From JBAZFF01 sp041653495 (lineage in GTDB: Bacteria; Patescibacteriota; Minisyncoccia; Minisyncoccales; RBG-13-42-11): a DNA stretch of 35,405 bases. Made by a program: the position numbers and the translations under genes. The stretch spans positions 1-35,405 of the forward strand of contig JBAZFF010000006.1 of NCBI GenBank assembly GCA_041653495.1, in the 5' to 3' direction. Positions 30,368-35,405 of the stretch are shown one piece after another. Under the pieces are notes generated by a model. It worked only from the letters and a program-made list of their open reading frames with translations. It searched no databases and had not been told where the DNA came from. Position 1 is the stretch's first letter. The number at the start of each line of letters is the position of its first letter.

Positions 30368-30515
30368 TATCGAGTAAAACGGCTAACTATTTGGACTCTT
30401 GACCCAATTATACAAGAATTAAGGGCTATGTTCAAAGTTCACCCCGAATGGTTTGAAGTGCCAAAACCGAAGTCATGTAGAGGAAATAATATTTTAGATT
30501 ATTCCGTGTAATGAA

Positions 30516-32042
30516 CTATGGATTTTTTACAAGTTGTATCAATCCTACAATCGAGTTTTTTAAATCAACATCCGCATAATTAAAACTCTGCATCGTTTTA
30601 TTTTCAGGATGATGTGTTTTATTTCTTATAAACGTTGGCAAGGTAACATCTGTTTCTCCCCTGGGCACTCCTCCATACTCTGGATTCCATTTTTTAGTTG
30701 GCGTGATTTTTGTTTGTAAATAATCCTTCTCAAATACAGTTTGCTTACCCCTGTTATCGGCATCTGATTGATCAGTAGCTTTGCTAGTGAAAAGTTCATG
30801 CAGATAACCATACAGCTCATCATGAAATTCTATTGTGGGCATGTCGTAAGCAAAATAGTTAATTTCTCCCCAAGATGGACTCCACGAAGGGAAAAGTCCC
30901 CATCCTTTACATCTTGCATCCTCGATCTTAATCTTATTATTCGTATCTCTAGTAAATAGCAAGAGCGTAGCATTCTGAGAGATGGCGCCCTTAAATAAAT
31001 AAGGTGAATGGGTAGAAACTATTATCTGCTTACTTTTCGATTCTTCAAGTAATAACTCCAACAGCTTTTCTTGTGCTTTGGGATGAAGATGCAGCTCTGG
31101 TTCGTCAATTAAGTAAACAATACTGCCTTTTGAAGCTCCCGCTATGTTTTTTAGTATTAAAAGCGTCAATATTATCTCCACGCCAGAACCCAAATCCCTG
31201 ACATTAATTTGAGATAAGGCATTTTCATCTCGTAAAGCGAAAAAGGCAGCCGAGAAAGGATGTAGAATATTTAAAAGTTCAATCTTTATTTTCTCAAATT
31301 CGTCTTTTCCAAAAAACTCTTTTAACTCCTCAGTGGTTTTTTTGCCAAAATTCTTGTTTGCGATTGCATCAACATTTTTAAAATATTCTCCCGCAATGTT
31401 CTGAGAAATCGTATTTATATTCTCATCTGTTAAATTCTTGACGAATGTCCAATTTAGATCGTCGCAGATTTTTTCGAAAGTTGTTTTATAGTTTCCAGTA
31501 GTAATTTGTCTTGTCCTATTTTTGTCGAAAAAGAATATATTTAGTTCGTCGTTATCGTTGATTCTTGATTTAGAAAATATTTTATCTCTCCCATCGATTT
31601 CTTTGCCCCGTGAACCATCTCCTTTTATGTAATTAGTTTCTGTAATAAAGGAGTTGTTTATTTGAAAAGGGCTAGATAATAAATTTCCCCTTTCTTTAGT
31701 ATCCCTACTCTTAGCCTTAAAAGAAACACCCTTTGCCTTAAAACTCCAATCCTTATAAAAATCAATTCCCGAACCACAACCGAACTCATCACTTTCAGCT
31801 TCGATAAGTATCTCTTTTTTGAAATCAAAGAAATCGTTAATGCTTAATTTATTTTCGGCAGAAAAACTATTAAGCGTGAGGTAATTAACTGCTTCAAGAA
31901 CAGTGGTTTTCCCATTTCCATTCTCTCCAATAAGAATATTCAGACCGCTTCCTCTATTTCCATTTGGGATACTAAGATTAATTGGCTCATTTTCGAAGCA
32001 TTTATAATTCTGTATAGTTAACTTTTTGATAAAAATGGCCAT
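30516..32042 (-). CDS. AAA ATPase (OLD/PtuA-like SMC-type), likely defence
   Basis: 508 aa. An ABC/SMC-type ATPase: it opens with LTIQNYKCFE, Walker A GENGNGKTT lies at 39-47, and a long middle insertion follows. A signature-like VRDLGSGVEI, Walker B IVYLIDEPELHLHP (about 305-320) and the switch motif STHSP are all present. No TOPRIM domain is evident, which argues against a true OLD nuclease. It begins one base after the stop of an HNH nuclease gene, so the two are coupled. ATPase plus HNH nuclease is the make-up of the Septu defence system (PtuA/PtuB), though the gene order is reversed here. Confidence 0.88.
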   Translation of the reverse strand: MAIFIKKLTIQNYKCFENEPINLSIPNGNRGSGLNILIGENGNGKTTVLEAVNYLTLNSFSAENKLSINDFFDFKKEILIEAESDEFGCGSGIDFYKDWSFKAKGVSFKAKSRDTKERGNLLSSPFQINNSFITETNYIKGDGSRGKEIDGRDKIFSKSRINDNDELNIFFFDKNRTRQITTGNYKTTFEKICDDLNWTFVKNLTDENINTISQNIAGEYFKNVDAIANKNFGKKTTEELKEFFGKDEFEKIKIELLNILHPFSAAFFALRDENALSQINVRDLGSGVEIILTLLILKNIAGASKGSIVYLIDEPELHLHPKAQEKLLELLLEESKSKQIIVSTHSPYLFKGAISQNATLLLFTRDTNNKIKIEDARCKGWGLFPSWSPSWGEINYFAYDMPTIEFHDELYGYLHELFTSKATDQSDADNRGKQTVFEKDYLQTKITPTKKWNPEYGGVPRGETDVTLPTFIRNKTHHPENKTMQSFNYADVDLKNSIVGLIQLVKNP

Positions 32043-32043
32043 A

Positions 32044-32721
32044 CTATTCTAAATTGCTTTTTCCGCTATTACACCTTGAGCAAAGTGTTTGTAAATTCTC
32101 TATTGTTGTTTCACCGCCCTTTGACCAAGGGAATATATGATCAACTTCTAAGGTTCTACCTACTCCCGTCGCCGGGGACCAGCCGCAATTTTTGCATTTA
32201 AAATTATCACGACGCATTACCAAAAAACGCAGACGCCAATTTACTCCTCGTTGGGTTTTGTGCTTTGTCTTTGGCTCAGCTTGTAAATTTTTTATTGTTT
32301 CCTCTGTCAGTACGGCATCTTCTTTATTTATAAATTCAACAAAAATTTCCAACGCCTTCATCCAACTTCCAAAATGTCTTTTATAAACAGCCGCACTATA
32401 TTTTGAAATAGGATCGAACATTTCTGTTGATCTTGGCTGTCTGCCGAGCTTTGTCCACGCCTCTTCCAAGTTTTTAAAAAGTTCTTCGTCAGACAATCTG
32501 GTATTTAGTTGTATTTTTGATTTTCCCAATCCCGCTAGCTCAAGAGCCTTGGACCACGATCCAAATCTCCTTTTAGGTGTTGAATTATCGAATTTCCCAT
32601 GTTTACCATACTGGCTCATCGTTAAAAAATTCTGTTTCAACTCAGAGGCTACGCGTCTCACATCTGCAATGATTTCTGCATCTGTAACGTTACGATGGAA
32701 TTTTTCTAATTCAAATTTCAT
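32044..32721 (-). CDS. HNH endonuclease with homing-endonuclease-associated repeats
   Basis: 225 aa. Two copies of a helical DNA-binding repeat ending in RFGSWSKALELAG (near residues 52-64) and HFGSWMKALEIF (near 115-126) precede a C-terminal HNH nuclease: C176-x-x-C179, VDHIFPWSKGG (Asp194, His195), Asn209 and C214-x-x-C217, so both zinc knuckle and catalytic residues are intact. The repeats resemble those of HNH homing enzymes. Operon coupling with the AAA ATPase suggests a PtuB-like effector in a defence pair. Alternatively the gene is a selfish element. Confidence 0.88.
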   Translation of the reverse strand: MKFELEKFHRNVTDAEIIADVRRVASELKQNFLTMSQYGKHGKFDNSTPKRRFGSWSKALELAGLGKSKIQLNTRLSDEELFKNLEEAWTKLGRQPRSTEMFDPISKYSAAVYKRHFGSWMKALEIFVEFINKEDAVLTEETIKNLQAEPKTKHKTQRGVNWRLRFLVMRRDNFKCKNCGWSPATGVGRTLEVDHIFPWSKGGETTIENLQTLCSRCNSGKSNLE

Positions 32722-32752
32722 ATATAATTTTGCCCAAAAAACCCTTATCTTG

Positions 32753-32768
32753 CTTCGGTTCTAACTTG
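32753..32768 (-). repeat. 16-bp inverted repeat flanking the AAA/HNH module, right copy
   Basis: Exact reverse complement of 30352-30367, located 6 bp from the CCA end of tRNA-Ser(CGA). Confidence 0.6.
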
Positions 32769-32770
32769 GT

Positions 32771-32865
<95 letters not shown>

Positions 32866-32876
32866 CTGATAATTAG

Positions 32877-32948
32877 TGGACCCGAGGGGACTCGAACCCC
32901 TAACCCCCTCAATGCCATTGAGGTGCTCTACCATTGAGCCACGAGCCC
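32877..32948 (-). tRNA. tRNA-Ala(GGC)
   Basis: Acceptor GGGCTCG/CGGGTCC with two G-T pairs, anticodon stem CCTCA/TGAGG, loop ATGGCAT (anticodon GGC), T-loop TTCGAGT. A73 is followed by CTA. Confidence 0.93.
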
Positions 32949-32956
32949 ATTCCCTG

Positions 32957-33028
32957 TGCCCCCACGAGGAATCGAACCTCGATCTAGACCTTAGAAGGGT
33001 CCTATTCTGTCCATTGAACTACAGGGGC
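32957..33028 (-). tRNA. tRNA-Arg(UCU)
   Basis: Acceptor GCCCCTG/TGGGGGC, anticodon loop CTTCTAA (anticodon TCT), T-loop TTCGATT. A73 is followed by CAG. First of a three-tRNA minus-strand cluster (Arg, Ala, Ser). Confidence 0.93.
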
Positions 33029-33050
33029 TGCTTTGTGGCAGCTCTATGCC

Positions 33051-33079
33051 ATATTATCAATTTTTTAGCTTGATTACAA
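33051..33079 (-). promoter_or_regulatory. Promoter of the tRNA-Arg/Ala/Ser cluster
   Basis: TTGTAA, 17-nt spacer, TAATAT on the minus strand. Its -35 overlaps the -35 of the divergent htrA promoter by two bases. Confidence 0.6.
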
Positions 33080-33098
33080 GGAAAGTTGCTGGTATAAT
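33070..33098 (+). promoter_or_regulatory. Promoter of htrA
   Basis: TTGATT, 17-nt spacer, TATAAT with TGG in front (also an extended -10). It ends 8 nt before the ATG, so the transcript should be leaderless or nearly so. Confidence 0.8.
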
Positions 33099-33106
33099 TC
33101 TAGAAT

Positions 33107-34135
33107 ATGCCAGAACAATCCCCAATCGTCCAGATAGCTAAAAGAGTCTGTCCAGCGGTAATCACCATAATAATCTCTAAAGACCTGCCCAAAGTAGAGG
33201 GCTTTTATTTTGTCCCCTTTGAAGGACAAAACGTAATGATGCCCAAAACCCACAGCAGAAAGACGGAAAAAACCAAAGTGGGCGGCGGTTCGGGATTCTT
33301 CATTTCGAATGACGGATATATAGTCACCAGCTGCCATGTGGTGGGAGATACCGAAGCGGAATACACCATTGTCTTTGAGCCGGATAAAAAATACCAGGCG
33401 AAAGTAATTTCCAGGAACCCGATAAACGACATAGCTATACTGAAAATTGACGAAAAGAATCTCCCTTATCTGGAGCTTGGAGACTCAGACCACCTTGAAC
33501 TCGGACAAGGAGTAATAGCTGTCGGAAACTCTCTAGGGGAATTCAACGATACCGTGAGCACGGGCGTAGTTTCGGGATTAAGCAGGTTCATCACTGCTTT
33601 TGCCGGAATGGGCCAGGAAGCCGCAATGCTCAGGGGACTGATACAGACAGATGCGGCCATCAACCCCGGAAACAGCGGAGGACCGCTGGTTGATATGGAC
33701 GGAAAAGTAATCGGAGTCAATACTGCAGTGGTCATGGGCGCCCAGAACATAGGATTTGCAATACCGATAAATTACGTAAAGCAGGATTTGGAAGAAATAA
33801 GAACTTACGGAAAGCTGACAAGGCCGTTTTTGGGAATAAAATACATCCTTTTAAACAAGGAGATGGCCCAAAAGAATAAACTGGCAGTAGAACACGGAGC
33901 TCTGGTAATAAGGGAGAACTTGGGAGAATCGGCCATAATAAAGGGAAGCTCGGCAGAGAAAGCAGGGCTAAAGGAGTTTGACATAATTTTGGAGTGCGGA
34001 GGAGAACAAGTAACGGAAAACAATCCCGTTTCCCATATATTGGAAAAACAAAAAGTAGGAAACCAAGTCACTTTGAAAGTGCTCAGAGACAAAAAAGAGA
34101 TAAAAGTAAAAGTAAAACTGCAAGAGAGAAAGTAG
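33107..34135 (+). CDS. htrA: HtrA/DegP-family serine protease with PDZ domain, no signal peptide
   Basis: 342 aa. S1C protease domain with His77 (TSCHVVG), Asp108 (NDIAILKI) and Ser190 (NPGNSGGPL), then one PDZ domain (about 240-335). It is a quality-control protease/chaperone in known systems. The start is firm: stops (TAA, TAG) lie in frame just upstream and the promoter leaves no room. The N-terminus (MPEQSPIVQIAKRVCPAV) has no signal peptide or membrane anchor, unlike almost all HtrA proteins, so this one is probably cytosolic. It has its own promoter and terminator. Confidence 0.93.
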   Translation: MPEQSPIVQIAKRVCPAVITIIISKDLPKVEGFYFVPFEGQNVMMPKTHSRKTEKTKVGGGSGFFISNDGYIVTSCHVVGDTEAEYTIVFEPDKKYQAKVISRNPINDIAILKIDEKNLPYLELGDSDHLELGQGVIAVGNSLGEFNDTVSTGVVSGLSRFITAFAGMGQEAAMLRGLIQTDAAINPGNSGGPLVDMDGKVIGVNTAVVMGAQNIGFAIPINYVKQDLEEIRTYGKLTRPFLGIKYILLNKEMAQKNKLAVEHGALVIRENLGESAIIKGSSAEKAGLKEFDIILECGGEQVTENNPVSHILEKQKVGNQVTLKVLRDKKEIKVKVKLQERK

Positions 34136-34148
34136 GATGGTTTCAAAG

Positions 34149-34171
34149 AAACGGCTTTAAGCTGTTTTTTT
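34149..34171 (+). terminator. Intrinsic terminator after htrA
   Basis: AAACGGCT pairs with AGCTGTTT (one G-T) around TTA, followed by a T-run. Confidence 0.75.
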
Positions 34172-34176
34172 ATTTG

Positions 34177-34248
34177 TGCCCCCACCAGGAATCGGACCTG
34201 GATCTAGAGCTTAGGAGTCTCTCGTTCTGTCCATTGAACTATAGGGGC
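34177..34248 (-). tRNA. tRNA-Arg(CCU)
   Basis: Acceptor GCCCCTA/TGGGGGC, anticodon loop CTCCTAA (anticodon CCT), with a mismatch closing the anticodon stem. T-loop TCCGATT has C55. A73 is followed by CAA. Confidence 0.91.
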
Positions 34249-34258
34249 GAACTCTAAA

Positions 34259-34287
34259 ATTTTAACTTAAAAAGCATTCTCAGTCAA
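34259..34287 (-). promoter_or_regulatory. Promoter of tRNA-Arg(CCU)
   Basis: TTGACT, 17-nt spacer, TAAAAT on the minus strand. The -35 lies inside the last codons of the upstream PilC-like gene. Confidence 0.7.
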
Positions 34288-35293
34288 CCAATAACGAAAA
34301 ATAAGAAATGAAGAAAAAGGCGGCGCCGGATCCTATCAACAGCATTAAAACTATTTCCAAAATCTGAGAAACGCTTTTTGAGACACTCTTTATCTCTTCT
34401 TCAAAAACATCGGCTAACTTATCCAGAGATCCGGCGACATCCTTTTTGTCTTTGAGCACTGACTTTATCACCGCTCCGGGATACAACCCAAAGCAGAACC
34501 CGAAAGCGCTGAAAAAATCTTCTCCGTTCTTCGTTCTTTCCGCCAAATCTTTCAGTATTTTCTTATAATAAAAATTCCTTACGGAATCTGCAGTCGTTTC
34601 TAAGGCAGAACCAAGGGGAATCCCGGCGGGAACCAAAGAGCTTAAATGCCTGTTTATAATCACCGCATTGTATTTTGCAGACAAAACTGATATTATCGGC
34701 GCTCGCGAAGCAATCGTATCAAGGATCATTTTGACAGGTTTAAACCTCGTCAGAAGACACAGAAGGATTATAAGAATAATGAAAGATACGCCTTCTTCTC
34801 CAAATAAACCCCTAAGGCTCAAAATAAACTGAGCTGTTGCCGGCAACTCCTCAACTCCCCTGGCAGCGAAGGCAATAACTAAAATAGCAAGAATACTTGA
34901 AGCTAAAGCAAAAGAAAACAAAACTGCAGAGCGAAAGAAGTATTTCCTGATTTCATTCCTGAACCTCGACTCTTTCTTTATATGGCTAATCAAAATTGGC
35001 AGCGCTTTCCTGAGGTCATTTCCTTTCGCATTTTCAATCATTTCCTGAAAAAGCCTGGGAAACACATCGGCATGGCTTTTAAAAGAGTCTAAAAGAGCCT
35101 TGCCTCTTATAGATTCTTCCTTCATGTCAAATATTGCTTTTTTAAAGGCTCCCTTTTCTTTCGCCGCTAAAATATTCAAGGCTTTGGGGAGGGAAAAACC
35201 GGATTCTAGCATTGCTTCCAGGCTTTTTAGAAAACTTACACTGTTATCCAAGAAGATTCTCTCGTTATCTAATTTGAGACAAAATTTGAACAT
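34280..35293 (-). CDS. Type II secretion system F family / PilC-like inner-membrane protein
   Basis: 337 aa. Two T2SSF domains (about 15-125 and 205-320), each with the SGFSLPKAL or AGIPLGSAL type motif, and three membrane helices (about 120-145, 165-185 and at the C-terminus). This is the standard GspF/PilC layout, slightly shorter than the usual 400 aa because the N-terminal cytoplasmic part is reduced. It is the membrane platform of type IV pili or type II secretion. pilM at the left edge supports a pilus. A TATACT box 6 nt before the ATG predicts a leaderless mRNA. Confidence 0.88.
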   Translation of the reverse strand: MFKFCLKLDNERIFLDNSVSFLKSLEAMLESGFSLPKALNILAAKEKGAFKKAIFDMKEESIRGKALLDSFKSHADVFPRLFQEMIENAKGNDLRKALPILISHIKKESRFRNEIRKYFFRSAVLFSFALASSILAILVIAFAARGVEELPATAQFILSLRGLFGEEGVSFIILIILLCLLTRFKPVKMILDTIASRAPIISVLSAKYNAVIINRHLSSLVPAGIPLGSALETTADSVRNFYYKKILKDLAERTKNGEDFFSAFGFCFGLYPGAVIKSVLKDKKDVAGSLDKLADVFEEEIKSVSKSVSQILEIVLMLLIGSGAAFFFISYFSLLVD

Positions 35294-35299
35294 TTAACC

Positions 35300-35308
35300 A
35301 GTATATCA
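35300..35308 (-). promoter_or_regulatory. Extended -10 promoter of the PilC-like gene
   Basis: TGATATACT on the minus strand, ending 6 nt before the ATG at 35293. The best -35 candidate is weak. Confidence 0.5.
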
Positions 35309-35318
35309 CATAAAGAAA

Positions 35319-35347
35319 TTGACCAAAAGGCAGAAATCAAGTAAAAT
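35319..35347 (+). promoter_or_regulatory. Promoter of tRNA-Pro
   Basis: TTGACC, 17-nt spacer, TAAAAT, with 19 nt to the tRNA. Confidence 0.65.
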
Positions 35348-35366
35348 AGCAGTATTCTCACATTCC

Positions 35367-35405
35367 CGGGGCGTAGTGTAACGGTAGCACGAGCCCTTTG
35401 GGAGG
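35367..35405 (+). tRNA. tRNA-Pro(UGG), 5' part (runs off the right edge)
   Basis: The start CGGGGCG, a D-arm and AGCCC followed by the loop TTTGGGA (anticodon TGG) are visible. The sequence stops inside the 3' anticodon stem. tRNA-Gln(UUG) is the alternative if the loop is shifted by one, but the stem then pairs worse. Confidence 0.8.

Larger units (their letters stand above)
30190..30515. other. Intergenic region with a decayed reading frame and inverted repeats
   Basis: No intact gene is seen. A plus-strand frame from about 30245 to 30512 is open except for one TGA (near 30319) and has protein-like content (PPYFKEPARVF, KLEPKYRV, HPEWFEVPKPK), but no start codon before the TGA. It also holds a GGGGG/CCCCC hairpin at 30262-30276, an imperfect inverted repeat at 30330-30357 and half of a 16-bp repeat that flanks the AAA/HNH pair. 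Confidence 0.4.

Noticed and set aside
30516..32042. Calling the AAA ATPase an OLD-family nuclease
   Set aside because: No TOPRIM motif is evident after the Walker B/STHSP region, and the nuclease function is supplied by the coupled HNH gene.

Overview
The window looks like a piece of a Candidate Phyla Radiation (Patescibacteria) genome, most likely Parcubacteria. This is inferred from the combination seen: packed genes with tiny spacers, minimal-length versions of core proteins (IF2 without its N-terminal region, a short ValRS, a short RluA), paired VirB2/TrbC-like small pilins, scattered type IV pilus genes, a sortase with an LPxTG surface protein, and 18 tRNA genes, most without an encoded CCA end. 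UGA is an ordinary stop (it ends valS and the first protease), so the recoded Gracilibacteria/Absconditabacteria code does not apply.

Layout. 1-104 is the start of a pilM gene leaving the window on the left. 186-4400 is an accessory region next to tRNA-Ser(UGA): a trypsin-like protease with a Cys-rich partner, an orphan 123-aa gene, a membrane-anchored alpha/beta hydrolase and an orphan 220-aa gene, separated by short imperfect repeats, one of which copies the 3' flank of the tRNA. 4400-12525 is core: tRNA-Ser x2, tRNA-Arg-recG, a glycosyltransferase behind tRNA-Glu, valS, a PrsW-type protease, Hsp20, a lipoprotein and tRNA-Leu(UAG). 12616-14373 encodes two VirB2-like membrane proteins, one fused to a large Cys-rich and poly-Asp exterior. 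14380-22418 is housekeeping: a methyltransferase, gyrA, an MBL hydrolase, rpsA, ftsH, tRNA-Ile and tRNA-Val, a pseudouridine synthase and rplS. 22446-25051 is a tRNA-rich stretch with two LAGLIDADG endonuclease genes, each touching a tRNA-Leu gene; one has an in-frame UGA. 25093-27264 is the DUF4446-infB-rbfA operon. 27459-32721 is accessory: a class F sortase with its likely LPxTG ice-binding-domain substrate, an XRE regulator, and an AAA ATPase/HNH nuclease pair that looks like a Septu-type defence module. 32778-35405 holds more tRNAs, a leaderless cytosolic HtrA, a type II secretion F/PilC protein and a partial tRNA-Pro.

The most unusual signal is in how RNA is organised. Several genes have a -10 box only 6-8 nt before the ATG, so their mRNAs should be leaderless. 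Two genes (recG and the glycosyltransferase) begin one nucleotide after a tRNA discriminator base, so tRNA 3' processing should itself create a leaderless mRNA. ftsH ends inside the next tRNA. All 17 complete tRNA genes encode C after the discriminator although only four encode CCA, and six lack the near-universal U55. Together with tRNA-Ile(UAU) and tRNA-Arg(GCG) this suggests reduced and re-wired tRNA processing and modification.
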